Assembly: GCF_003003005.1 (NCBI RefSeq)
Contig: NZ_PVTR01000001.1
Span: forward strand, 616,517 to 680,516
Direction of reading: 5' to 3'
DNA: 64,000 bases
From: Mongoliibacter ruber
GTDB taxonomy: Bacteria > Bacteroidota > Bacteroidia > Cytophagales > Cyclobacteriaceae
Below, one piece after another: positions 36,472-44,732 of this stretch (its first letter is position 1; every line of letters starts with the position of its first letter). Under the pieces are notes generated by a model, which had not been told where the DNA came from, did not search any database, and saw only the letters and a list, made by a program, of their open reading frames with translations. The position numbers and the translations under genes are program-made.

Positions 36472-37323
36472 ATGAAAACAAAAATCAACATTTTATTCCT
36501 TTCCCTACTAACCATATGTATTTCCGTGGTTGAAGCTCAGCAAATCCAAATGCCACAGGCAAGCCCAGCTGCCCAAATAAGCCAGAAAGTTGGTTTAACA
36601 GATGTGACTGTAGATTATAGTCGTCCTAGTATGCGTGGTAGGAAAATATTTGGTGAACTAGTCCCTTTTGGTGACGTATGGAGAACCGGTGCGAATGCCG
36701 CTACTACCTTGACATTCTCAACAGATGTCAAAATTGAAGGGAACGATCTTCAAGCTGGAACTTATGCACTTTATGCCATTCCCGGAAAGAGCGAGTGGAC
36801 AATGATTATTTCCTCTAATACCAAGCTCTGGGGAGCTGTTGGGTATGATGCTGAGGATGATGTGCTGAGATTCAAAGTGAAGCCCGGCAAAACAGGGCAG
36901 AAATATGAGACAATGGAAATCAATTTTGTGGATATTACCGACACAGGATCTTCATTGGCTATCAAATGGGAAAATACCAGGGTGAAGTTCAGAATTGAAA
37001 CAGAAGTGGATGAGATCGTAATGTCTCAAATCAGGGAGTTGGTTCTTGACCAAGAACCTACAAATCCTGGACTTTATTATCAGGCAGCAAATTACTATTT
37101 CACCAATAATAAGGACATGGAACAAGCTTATGACTGGATCATCAAATCTGTAGATGATGACCCGAAGTATTGGACCATGCACCTTAAAGCTAAAATTGAA
37201 TTGGCTCTCGGAAAGAAAAAAGAAGCCATCACTTCAGCCCAAAAGTCAATGGATATGGCAAGAGAAGCCAAGAACCCTGATTATGTGGGATTAAACGAAA
37301 GATTGATCAGGTCCATCAAATAA
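36472..37323 (+). CDS. DUF2911 secreted protein
   Basis: 283 residues from the ATG at 36472; an open GTG at 36424 lies before a well-formed signal peptide (MKTKINILFLSLLTICISVVEAQ) and is unlikely to be used. The DUF2911 block is clear: SPAAQISQKVGLTDVTVDYSRPSMRGRKIFGELVPFGDVWRTGANAATTL and GTYALYAIPGKSEWTMIIS. The last 80 residues resemble TPR helices. The family is common in Bacteroidota and periplasmic; function unknown. A strong terminator follows. Confidence 0.9.
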   Translation: MKTKINILFLSLLTICISVVEAQQIQMPQASPAAQISQKVGLTDVTVDYSRPSMRGRKIFGELVPFGDVWRTGANAATTLTFSTDVKIEGNDLQAGTYALYAIPGKSEWTMIISSNTKLWGAVGYDAEDDVLRFKVKPGKTGQKYETMEINFVDITDTGSSLAIKWENTRVKFRIETEVDEIVMSQIRELVLDQEPTNPGLYYQAANYYFTNNKDMEQAYDWIIKSVDDDPKYWTMHLKAKIELALGKKKEAITSAQKSMDMAREAKNPDYVGLNERLIRSIK

Positions 37324-37346
37324 GCGATCTGAACTATGAACAATTA

Positions 37347-37382
37347 GAAAAGTGGTCTACTAATGGCCACTTTCTTTTTTTT
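37347..37382 (+). terminator. Rho-independent terminator after DUF2911 gene
   Basis: AAAGTGG (37348-37354, approx.) pairs with CCACTTT (37367-37373) and an eight-T run follows. Confidence 0.75.
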
Positions 37383-37713
37383 ATAGAACCTGAAAGGTAT
37401 TCTTCTGAATTTTTTTAATGTCATTGGTGTCAATAAGCGCTATCAGTTTAAAAGAAATAAAATTTAGAACACATAAAGCTTACATTTGGTCTTCCGCAGT
37501 GAGTCAATGTTTTAAGCAATTTCAATGTAGGATTACAAAAGAAAAATCATGGGGCACAAAATAAATCGTCATAGTCAAGCCTCCTATCTTGATGTTCAAT
37601 CGATTGCGATAAAAGCAGGCGAACTTCTTCAAAGTATTTTTTTCAATAAACAGCTGTTTTTTTTAATAATATTATAATTTTGAATAGCAATTCACAAAAT
37701 CTTCATAACAATA
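37383..37713. other. Intergenic region upstream of the serB-serA fusion
   Basis: No supported gene. A 42-codon frame (37549-37677, starting MGHKINRHSQASYLD) looks partly protein-like but has no other support. A candidate -7 element TAATTTTG lies at 37675-37682, 31 bases before the fusion gene; no matching -33 TTTG was found at the usual distance. Confidence 0.5.
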
Positions 37714-39606
37714 ATGCCCACTAACAAAAAATTTATCATTGACTTTGACAGTACTTTCACACAAGTTGAAGCATTAGATGTATTGGGAGAGATCAGTCTT
37801 GAAAGCGATCCCAATAAAAAAGAAAAACTCAAGGCTATAAAAGACATTACCGACAAAGGGATGGAGGGAAGTCTCAATTTCAGGGAAAGTCTAGAGAAAA
37901 GACTGGAAATACTCGAAGCAACCAAACCTCAGATTGCCGACTTGGTAAATGCACTTAAAACAAAAGTGAGTAAGTCTTTCCAACGTAACAAAGAATTTTT
38001 TGAGGAAAATGCTCAAGATATCATTATCATTTCCAACGGATTTAAAGATTTTATCACTCCGATTGTAACCGAATATGGCATTAAGGCAGAAAATGTCTTT
38101 GCCAATGAATTTATCTATGATGATTCTGGGAAAATAGTAGATTTTGATCGAGAAAATATACTTTCCAAAAACGGCGGTAAACCAGAAACCATTAAAAACC
38201 TTAAATTAGAGGGCGATATTTATGTAATCGGAGATGGTTATACAGATTATGAGATCAAGGCCTCAGGACTTGCCAATAAATTTTATGCCTTTACAGAAAA
38301 TGTAGAAAGGCCAAAAGTCACTTCCAAGGCTGACCATATCGCTCCTAGTTTGGATGAAATCCTTTATGTCAATAAGATGAACAAGAAATTTTCTTACCCA
38401 AAAAGCCGAATCAATGTCCTTCTGCTGGAAAATGTACACAGCATCGGTGTAGACCTGATGAAACAAGAAGGATACAATGTTGAAGAAATCAGCTCAGCAC
38501 TAAGCGAAGATGAACTGGCAGAAAAAATCAAAAATGTAAGCATACTAGGTATACGTTCCAAAACCAATGTAACCAAAAAGGTTTTGGAAAACGCCAACAG
38601 ACTGATCTCAATAGGGGCATTCTGCATTGGAACCAATCAGATCGATCTGGAAACTTGCACTGAGAAAGGGATTGCTGTCTTTAATGCCCCTTTCAGTAAT
38701 ACCAGATCTGTAGTAGAAATGGCGATTGCTGAAATCATTTTTCTTATGAGAAATTTTCATGACAAGAGTCTAAGAATGCATCAAGGTATCTGGGATAAAT
38801 CTGCCAGTGGCAGCTTCGAGATACGTGGCAAAAAACTTGGGATCATTGGATATGGAAATATTGGAGCCCAGTTATCAGTATTGGCCGAAAGTATGGGATT
38901 GGATGTCTATTACTTTGATGTCATCGAAAAACTTGCCCTAGGTAATGCCACTAAGGTTGACTCACTTGATGAATTACTCTCTACTGTTGACGTGTTGACA
39001 TTGCATGTGGATGGAAGGAAGGAAAATCAAAACCTCATAGACGCCAGTAAAATTAAACTGATGAAAAAAGGCAGCTATCTGCTTAACCTTAGCAGGGGTC
39101 ATGTGGTTGATATAAAAGCCTTGAAAGAAGCCCTTGAAAGTGGCCATATTGCGGGTGCTGCTGTGGATGTTTTCCCTGAAGAGCCAAAAAATAACACAGA
39201 ACCATTTGTGTCTGAACTTGTAGGTACAAGGAATACTATACTGACTCCTCACATAGGAGGTTCTACCTCTGAGGCGCAAGTCAATATTGCCCGTTTTGTT
39301 CCAAGCAAAATCATGGAATACATCAATACTGGCAATACTTATAATTCTGTCAATTTCCCAAATATTCAGTTGCCTTTCTTACAGAATGCGCATAGATTGA
39401 TTCATATCCACCAAAATGAACCTGGCATACTCGCAAAAATAAATAGGGCATTGGCAGACTTTGAAATCAATATTGTAGGTCAATATTTAAAAACCAACGA
39501 AACGATTGGCTATGTCATCACAGATATTGACAAGGCCTATTCTCCTGAAATCATTGATGTGATGAAAAATATACCAGGTACGATAAGGTTTAGAGTTTTG
39601 TATTGA
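37714..39606 (+). CDS. serA: SerB-like phosphatase / phosphoglycerate dehydrogenase fusion
   Basis: 630 residues with three parts. Residues 1-220 are a HAD phosphatase of the phosphoserine phosphatase type: motif I DFDST (10-14, nucleophile Asp10, acid Asp12), motif II SNG (107-109), Lys156, motif IV GDGYTD (173-178). Residues 232-545 are 3-phosphoglycerate dehydrogenase: GYGNIG (379-384), NLSRGHVVD, EEP (489-491) and TPHIGGST (511-518). Residues 559-630 form an ACT domain with NEPGILAKINRAL. The chain thus carries the first and third steps of serine synthesis. SerC, the middle step, is not in the window. The ACT domain suggests serine feedback. Both active sites look intact. The fusion architecture is seen directly; activity of the first half is inferred. 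Confidence 0.92.
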   Translation: MPTNKKFIIDFDSTFTQVEALDVLGEISLESDPNKKEKLKAIKDITDKGMEGSLNFRESLEKRLEILEATKPQIADLVNALKTKVSKSFQRNKEFFEENAQDIIIISNGFKDFITPIVTEYGIKAENVFANEFIYDDSGKIVDFDRENILSKNGGKPETIKNLKLEGDIYVIGDGYTDYEIKASGLANKFYAFTENVERPKVTSKADHIAPSLDEILYVNKMNKKFSYPKSRINVLLLENVHSIGVDLMKQEGYNVEEISSALSEDELAEKIKNVSILGIRSKTNVTKKVLENANRLISIGAFCIGTNQIDLETCTEKGIAVFNAPFSNTRSVVEMAIAEIIFLMRNFHDKSLRMHQGIWDKSASGSFEIRGKKLGIIGYGNIGAQLSVLAESMGLDVYYFDVIEKLALGNATKVDSLDELLSTVDVLTLHVDGRKENQNLIDASKIKLMKKGSYLLNLSRGHVVDIKALKEALESGHIAGAAVDVFPEEPKNNTEPFVSELVGTRNTILTPHIGGSTSEAQVNIARFVPSKIMEYINTGNTYNSVNFPNIQLPFLQNAHRLIHIHQNEPGILAKINRALADFEINIVGQYLKTNETIGYVITDIDKAYSPEIIDVMKNIPGTIRFRVLY

Positions 39607-39633
39607 TCATTTAAAAATAGTATACTGATTATC

Positions 39634-39670
39634 AAATGGTTCAAGACTTAAACTTGAACCATTTTTTTTT
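39634..39670 (+). terminator. Rho-independent terminator after serA fusion
   Basis: Perfect 12-bp stem AAATGGTTCAAG (39634-39645) with CTTGAACCATTT (39653-39664), loop ACTTAAA, T-run to 39670. Confidence 0.9.
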
Positions 39671-39710
39671 GTACTCCTTATTTTCAGTTTTAAAAAATTC
39701 ATGTTTTGAA

Positions 39711-39741
39711 AACAAAAAAGGCTGCTTCATATGAGGCAGCC
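39711..39741 (-). terminator. Rho-independent terminator after the lipoprotein gene
   Basis: On the minus strand an 11-bp stem (GGCTGC at 39720-39725 with GCAGCC at 39736-39741, one inner mismatch) is followed by TTTTTTGTTTTC. Confidence 0.8.
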
Positions 39742-39768
39742 CTTTCTAAATAGATTTTAAACTAAACC

Positions 39769-41226
39769 TTAATCATTCATATTGGTAAGGCCTAAGCCCA
39801 TATTTTCAAGTACAATATTATCTCCTGCATTTACGAGAGGTGCTCCTCCCCAAGTAGCAAAACCATAGCCTCTACCATCCCTAAACAATGTATTGTCTAT
39901 AGAAAGCGATCCGTTTCTGACCAATATCGCGGCCAATGCTCCTCCTGAGGTCAAAGCTCCTGATCCTGTACCGCTAATAGTGGCGTGATTGATAGAGTTC
40001 CCTCCTGATGATGTAATATAAATACCCTTCCAAGTACCTACACCACTTTCTAGACCTTCAAAAACAACAGGATCATCTTCAGTTCCTTCTAATTTAATTG
40101 TACCGTTGGTAACTCTCACCAAGTCGTTGCCTCCTCCTATTCTTATAACGGCGCCAGCCTGAACCGTAAGGTCTCCATCTACCGCAATCCCACCTGCCAC
40201 ATAGGGCACATTGAGTTTTTGCCAAACCAAATCATCTGTCGGAGTGGTTCCAAAACTCAACCTTGAATCAATGATGTCATCCTCATTTCCAGTATAATCA
40301 GACTCACTATCCAACACGTGGAAATTACTAGCTGTTGCGAGAACAGGTCTAACATTATCTTTGTAATCATTGGCAATGTGGGTAATATTCAAATTGCTTC
40401 TACTGGTGACGATACCAATTTCAAGACCTGCATTTGAAGCATTGCTAAGTATACACTTTTCCATGTGAAGGCTACCATTATTTCCAAACGTTATCATCCC
40501 CCTGTCATTGTTTCGATTCCTGCCTCCATCACTTAGATGGACATACTCCATACGATTGTTTGCACTTCCCGAAACCCACCTGATGCTGGTCCAAAAACCT
40601 TTGGTTTTTTCTCTTCCATAGACCAAGATAGGTTCTTCTTCTGTGCCTATCATGTTTAGAAAACTATTGGCTTCCACATTGAATCCTACATTTTCGGTCA
40701 TTTCAATCTCTACTCCAGGCAGTACAGTGATCTGACTTTCCCTCAATGAAACCAAACTCGTAATTCTATAGTCAGGCATTCCCTCCGGAGTGGTTCTTCC
40801 CCAGGTTTCTGTAACACCACTAAGAACACCTCCTACTTCCACTATTTGTGCGTCCACACGCACCATCATGGTTGCTGATTGCGATTCAAATTCCGTAGTT
40901 GCCGTAAGCCTAAAAACAAATTCACCTACCTGCAAGGGTGTGAATTTGGCTATTGGCCTATCCGTATCCTCCAAAGACGCTGGAGTAAAGTGATCACCGG
41001 GAAAACTTACTACTTCCCAACTATAGGAAATGGAAGCTCCTGAAGCATCCGAGGTCCTTGAACCATCAAGCTCTACAGTTCTCCCAAAGGAGGTTTCAAA
41101 GTCATCGGCAACAACCACTGTTAGGCTATCAGGTCTATTCCCTTCATCCTCTTCACATGAAAAAAACACAATGGAAACAAATAATAAGGCAATAATACCA
41201 CTTTTAAGGTTAAAAGTATTCATCAT
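39769..41226 (-). CDS. PKD/beta-helix lipoprotein
   Basis: 485 residues. Lipoprotein signal with lipobox FFSC (Cys about 24) followed by EEDEGN, the acidic pattern linked to surface export in Bacteroidota. Residues about 35-125 form a PKD-like domain (VELDGSRTSDASGASISYSWEVVSFPGD, GEFVFRLTATTEF). The rest is a right-handed beta-helix with repeats such as GTEEEPILVYGREKTKGFWTSIRWVSG and GTEDDPVVFEGLESGVGTWKGIYI. No polysaccharide lyase catalytic site could be identified. Probably a surface-exposed binding or structural lipoprotein. Confidence 0.82.
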   Translation of the reverse strand: MMNTFNLKSGIIALLFVSIVFFSCEEDEGNRPDSLTVVVADDFETSFGRTVELDGSRTSDASGASISYSWEVVSFPGDHFTPASLEDTDRPIAKFTPLQVGEFVFRLTATTEFESQSATMMVRVDAQIVEVGGVLSGVTETWGRTTPEGMPDYRITSLVSLRESQITVLPGVEIEMTENVGFNVEANSFLNMIGTEEEPILVYGREKTKGFWTSIRWVSGSANNRMEYVHLSDGGRNRNNDRGMITFGNNGSLHMEKCILSNASNAGLEIGIVTSRSNLNITHIANDYKDNVRPVLATASNFHVLDSESDYTGNEDDIIDSRLSFGTTPTDDLVWQKLNVPYVAGGIAVDGDLTVQAGAVIRIGGGNDLVRVTNGTIKLEGTEDDPVVFEGLESGVGTWKGIYITSSGGNSINHATISGTGSGALTSGGALAAILVRNGSLSIDNTLFRDGRGYGFATWGGAPLVNAGDNIVLENMGLGLTNMND

Positions 41227-41245
41227 TTTATAATTTGGTTATACA

Positions 41246-41262
41246 TTAGAACTAAGTTCTAA
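41246..41262. promoter_or_regulatory. Perfect palindrome upstream of lipoprotein gene
   Basis: TTAGAACT (41246-41253), one base, AGTTCTAA (41255-41262): an 8+1+8 perfect dyad 20 bases upstream of the start codon, in the position of an operator. The regulator is unknown. Confidence 0.45.
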
Positions 41263-41437
41263 GCTGACCATATTTAGTATAAATTAAAAGAGGTACTTAG
41301 GCATCGACCAATCGGAGTGAGTAAGTCAGATGTCTGAGTTAGGAGATATTACTTTCATTTTTTAGTGAAATCTTAAAAAACACAACTCACCAAGGATAAT
41401 TACAAACAGTATTATTGATGTAATGGTCAATTATAAT

Positions 41438-41833
41438 CTATCCAAAAGTCACTTCAAGCCTATTGCCATCAGGGTCCAATGTTTCGAATTCATAATATCC
41501 ATCTCCTGTGGTGCGGGGACCTCTCAGTATTTCATATCCTGCTTTCTGGAGAGACACGGCCTTCAGGTCTACCGCTTCTTTACTTCCAAGCCCAAATGCC
41601 AAATGAATAAGCCCCAAATGTTGGGCAAATTTCCTATCGTCTTTGCTTTCAGGAATATCCTCTTTTTGCATAATTTCCAATCTGGCACCACTTTCAAAAC
41701 TCAAAAAATAACTCTGGAAACCTGTTTTTGGATTGTGGTATTTCTCATTTGATTTTGCGTCAAAATGAGTCATATAATACTTCCTTAAAGCCTCGAGGTC
41801 TTTAGTCCAAATAGCTACATGTTCAATGATCAC
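41438..41833 (-). CDS. VOC-family (glyoxalase-like) protein
   Basis: 131 residues from a GTG start. Two beta-alpha-beta-beta-beta modules: IEHVAIWTKDLEALRKYYMTHFDAK and HLGLIHLAFGLGSKEAVDLK, closing with YYEFETLDPDGNRLEVTF. His5, Glu53 (RLEIM), His76 and Glu127 are in the usual metal-ligand places of glyoxalase I-like enzymes. Substrate unknown. It starts 26 bases after the GNAT gene and is probably co-transcribed with it. Confidence 0.85.
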   Translation of the reverse strand: MIIEHVAIWTKDLEALRKYYMTHFDAKSNEKYHNPKTGFQSYFLSFESGARLEIMQKEDIPESKDDRKFAQHLGLIHLAFGLGSKEAVDLKAVSLQKAGYEILRGPRTTGDGYYEFETLDPDGNRLEVTFG

Positions 41834-41859
41834 CCTTTAATTATTTTAGTTGTTTTGAC

Positions 41860-42306
41860 TCAATTTAGTACCACAATACTCATATGAAGAATTGGGAATG
41901 GATTACCCTGTGCATCCAAAGGGTTTCTTTTCACAACTTCAAACCCCATCTTTTTGTAAAATCCGACAGCCTGTTGGTTTTGCTCATTCACATCTACATG
42001 CTTGATATTCTTTTCAAATATCGCAAATCGGGTTAAAGCCTGACCTACTCCTTTTCCCCTATGATCAGGATGGATGAACAACATTTCAATCTTATCAGTA
42101 GACAATCCTAAAAACCCCAATCTATTCCCTTCCATATCAAAAAAAGAAAATAAACTGACATGGGAAAATGCTTTACCCTCTATTATTATTTGCTTGATTT
42201 CAAGTATTTTTTCTTCTGTAAGAAAATCATGTGTAGCTCTGACTGAGGCCTCCCAAATATCCAGTAATGCTGGATACTCTTCAGGCTTATTGCTTTGTTT
42301 GATCAT
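41860..42306 (-). CDS. GNAT-family N-acetyltransferase
   Basis: 148 residues from the ATG at 42306; the open frame extends to a TTG at 42375, but alignment with GNAT proteins fits a start at MIKQSNKPEEYPALLDIWEASVRATHDFL. Motif A is IEMLFIHPDHRGKGVGQALTRF (RGKGVG), then VDVNEQNQQAVGFYKKMGFEVVKR. It is of the small YjaB/PhnO-like type. Substrate unknown. Confidence 0.87.
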   Translation of the reverse strand: MIKQSNKPEEYPALLDIWEASVRATHDFLTEEKILEIKQIIIEGKAFSHVSLFSFFDMEGNRLGFLGLSTDKIEMLFIHPDHRGKGVGQALTRFAIFEKNIKHVDVNEQNQQAVGFYKKMGFEVVKRNPLDAQGNPFPILHMSIVVLN

Positions 42307-42636
42307 AATGGGTCTATTTCCAGCAAATAACAAAAATGAAAAAGCCTCCCCAACTTTTATTTGACGAAAGCCCAAAAAATTAATATGTGCATATCCACTT
42401 TCATACCAGTAGAATCTACATTATTAGAGTTAACCTGTGATTTCGAACTAATATCAGTAAAAAACTCGTCCTCCGTGGCGGACCCAACTCGCCTCCAGAA
42501 GGGGAAGTATCTATTAGTATCACTTTGCCAAAAAACCATCGTTTAATTGATTATGGGTATGATTGTAGATAATCATAATCAATAAAATCTATACCTACAT
42601 ACCAAACTATTTTTGAGTTTACATTTGGGTATTTCA
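42307..42636. other. Intergenic region with an inverted repeat
   Basis: No supported gene. Short antisense frames of about 60 codons exist on both strands, with no family resemblance. ATTGATTATG (42546-42555) and CATAATCAAT (42574-42583) form a perfect 10-bp inverted repeat with an 18-nt spacer downstream of nothing obvious on either strand. Confidence 0.5.
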
Positions 42637-43239
42637 CTATAAAGTCTTTTTACTTCCTGCAAACTTCTGGACTGTCTGACTGTCCAGTCCATTGATATCT
42701 ACCCTTTTAAAAACTTTAAAAACAGTCATAAACAAAATTTTAATATCTAGCCAAAAGGACTGATTTTCAACATACCAGACGTCCAATTCAAATTTCTTTT
42801 CCCAGGAAATAGAATTCCTTCCATTGATTTGAGCCCAACCAGTAATCCCGGGGGATACTTCCAACCTTCTTTTTTGAAAATCATCATAAAGCGGCACGTA
42901 CTCCATAAGCAAAGGCCTCGGACCTACTAATGACATGTCACCAATCAGAACATTTAAGAGACTGGGTAATTCATCCAAACTCGTAGACCTTAGCTTTTTG
43001 CCAAAATCCGTCAGGCGAACATCATCATCCAAAATATTCCCAATCTCATCACGCTCGTCAGTCATGGATCTGAATTTCATCAACTTGAATGGCTTACCAT
43101 TTTTTCCAGATCGTATTTGAGTAAAAACCACTGGCCTTCCAAGATTAATCGCTGTAATGAATGCCGTGGCCAATATCACAGGTGATAAAATCAGAAGTGC
43201 AGTGAGTGAAACTACAATATCAAAAATCCTTTTAAGCAT
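42637..43239 (-). CDS. PglC-type sugar-1-phosphate transferase
   Basis: 200 residues, the size of the minimal monotopic phosphoglycosyl transferase. An N-terminal re-entrant helix (6-30, DIVVSLTALLILSPVILATAFI), PVVFTQIRSGKNGKPFKLMKFRSM, the catalytic Asp89-Glu90 dyad in STSLDELPSLLNVL, and DMSLVGPRPLLMEY are all present. It would transfer a sugar phosphate to undecaprenyl phosphate, the first step of a surface glycan or protein glycan. No other glycan genes are adjacent, which is unusual. It follows the Ldh-type gene by 30 bases. Confidence 0.9.
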   Translation of the reverse strand: MLKRIFDIVVSLTALLILSPVILATAFITAINLGRPVVFTQIRSGKNGKPFKLMKFRSMTDERDEIGNILDDDVRLTDFGKKLRSTSLDELPSLLNVLIGDMSLVGPRPLLMEYVPLYDDFQKRRLEVSPGITGWAQINGRNSISWEKKFELDVWYVENQSFWLDIKILFMTVFKVFKRVDINGLDSQTVQKFAGSKKTL

Positions 43240-43269
43240 GGGTGAATATTTCTTTCAAAATTAATATTC

Positions 43270-44280
43270 TTAATTGAAAGCTATAATTTTATCCCAAATT
43301 TCCTTGTCAACAGGAACTCCTTCTTTCATATTCTTCTCTCTTTTTTGCAAAAGATTTTCACCGGGAAAGCGTACTTTTTCATCCCCAAAGACTTTTGATC
43401 CCTGAAGGTCGTTGATGATGGATTCAATCTGGATATTTGACAAATCAGATAGACCTAATTTTTCGGGTGATATACTTATGAAAATCTGAGAAAGCGCATA
43501 CTCTTCCCCTTTGAGCCCTATTTCGTGTACTGTATTGCCTCCTGAAAGGATGCTCGCCAGCATGTCTAGCACTAGGGAAAGTCCAGCTCCTTTCCACAGC
43601 CCGATTGGCAGCGCAAGTTCATTACCGATAATGGTTTGAGGATCCTTGGTCAAATCTCCACCATTGTCAAAACCCGCATCATAAGCCATCTGGGCACCTT
43701 GAGACTTAAAAATATTTAGCTTCCCATAAGAGTATTGGGACATGGCCATATCCAATAGTACAGGGCCTTCTTTGCGGGGAATGGCGATCACAAGGGGGTT
43801 GTTTCCAAGTTTGGGTTCAGCACCACCCCATGCAGGAAGGTTGGGTTTGGTGTTTGTAAAGCATATCCCAATGCAGCCCGCTTCTGTAGCCTGAAGTCCA
43901 TAATTCCCAGCTCTCATCCAATGATTGGTGTTTTGTAATGCCACCAAACCGACCCCAAATTCTTTGGCCAACTGAATAGCCCTAAACATGGCAAATTGTG
44001 CATTTGAAGGGCCGGGTCCCAAATGGCCATTCCACTGTTCAAACATAATCGCTTTGTGGAGCAATTCGGGTTCGGCGCCAGGCTTCACCAAACCCTTTTC
44101 TATCATTTCCAAAAAAACAGGGAATCGATTGAGTCCATGGGAAGGAACACCATCAAGACTGGCTTGGGCAAATAGCCAAGCACAGGTTTCGGCTTTAGAA
44201 TAAGAGAAGTCTTTTTTAGCAAGAATGTCTGTCAAAGTTTTAAAAACTTCCGAAAAAGAAATAAATATGGTTTTATTCAT
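43270..44280 (-). CDS. Malate/L-lactate dehydrogenase-type oxidoreductase (Ldh_2)
   Basis: 336 residues. The typical Ldh_2 (YlbC/YiaK) features are seen: DGVPSHGLNRFPVFLEMIEKGLVKPG near the start (catalytic His), NTNHWMRAGNYGLQATEAGCIGICFTNTKP, and the C-terminal GLWKGAGLSLVLDMLASILSGG. These NAD(P)H enzymes reduce 2-oxo acids such as 2,3-diketo-L-gulonate, malate or ureidoglycolate; which one cannot be told. Transcribed with the sugar transferase gene. Confidence 0.87.
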   Translation of the reverse strand: MNKTIFISFSEVFKTLTDILAKKDFSYSKAETCAWLFAQASLDGVPSHGLNRFPVFLEMIEKGLVKPGAEPELLHKAIMFEQWNGHLGPGPSNAQFAMFRAIQLAKEFGVGLVALQNTNHWMRAGNYGLQATEAGCIGICFTNTKPNLPAWGGAEPKLGNNPLVIAIPRKEGPVLLDMAMSQYSYGKLNIFKSQGAQMAYDAGFDNGGDLTKDPQTIIGNELALPIGLWKGAGLSLVLDMLASILSGGNTVHEIGLKGEEYALSQIFISISPEKLGLSDLSNIQIESIINDLQGSKVFGDEKVRFPGENLLQKREKNMKEGVPVDKEIWDKIIAFN

Positions 44281-44507
44281 ACATTAAAGATAGCCCATTT
44301 CACCTGAAAGGAACAATTGATCTGTGCGAAGGAAAGCATGTAAATGAGACAAAAAATAAAACCGAAAAATTTTATCGAAAAATCCTCAAAGATTTCATCA
44401 GATTTTTTGTTTGTTAAAACATAAATTCTACTTTTGCCAACCTGTTAAGGATAAAGAAAAAATCTAGTGATTAATTTCCTTGTCCTTTAACAGAAAAAAG
44501 TACCGAT
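44281..44507. other. AT-rich gap before tRNA-Pro
   Basis: About 230 bases with no gene. It holds the start region of the Ldh-type gene (minus) and presumably the promoter of the tRNA (plus); no clear elements were recognised. Confidence 0.5.
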
Positions 44508-44581
44508 CGGGGTGTAGCGTAGCCCGGTATCGCGCCTCGTTTGGGACGAGGAGGTCGTAGGTTCGAATCCTGCCACCCCGA
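44508..44581 (+). tRNA. tRNA-Pro (anticodon TGG)
   Basis: Acceptor stem CGGGGTG (44508-44514) pairs with CACCCCG (44574-44580), discriminator A at 44581. Anticodon stem CCTCG/CGAGG encloses loop TTTGGGA with anticodon TGG (44542-44544). The T arm has GTAGG, loop TTCGAAT, CCTGC. The CCA end is not encoded. A terminator follows directly. Confidence 0.97.
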
Positions 44582-44587
44582 CGAAAA

Positions 44588-44620
44588 GGCTGTTTCTTAA
44601 TTGAAACAGCCTTTTTTTTT
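44588..44620 (+). terminator. Rho-independent terminator after tRNA-Pro
   Basis: GGCTGTTTC (44588-44596) pairs with GAAACAGCC (44603-44611), then nine T. Confidence 0.93.
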
Positions 44621-44665
44621 GGCATCAAGTATTCACTCAGCGTGAACTACTACTCTGTCCCCATA

Positions 44666-44696
44666 AAAAAGACCCGCTGATCTACAGGGGTCTTTT
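44666..44696 (-). terminator. Terminator after DUF4097 gene
   Basis: On the minus strand AAAAGACCC (right arm at 44688-44696) and GGGTCTTTTTT (44665-44675) form a stem followed by T residues; it has A/T runs on both sides and may work in both directions. Confidence 0.7.
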
Positions 44697-44732
44697 CAGT
44701 TTGTATTTGTTTTTTGATCTCTAATTTGATTT

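Noticed and set aside
42357-42539. 60-codon minus-strand frame before the GNAT gene
   Set aside because: No family resemblance, and an overlapping frame of equal length exists on the other strand.
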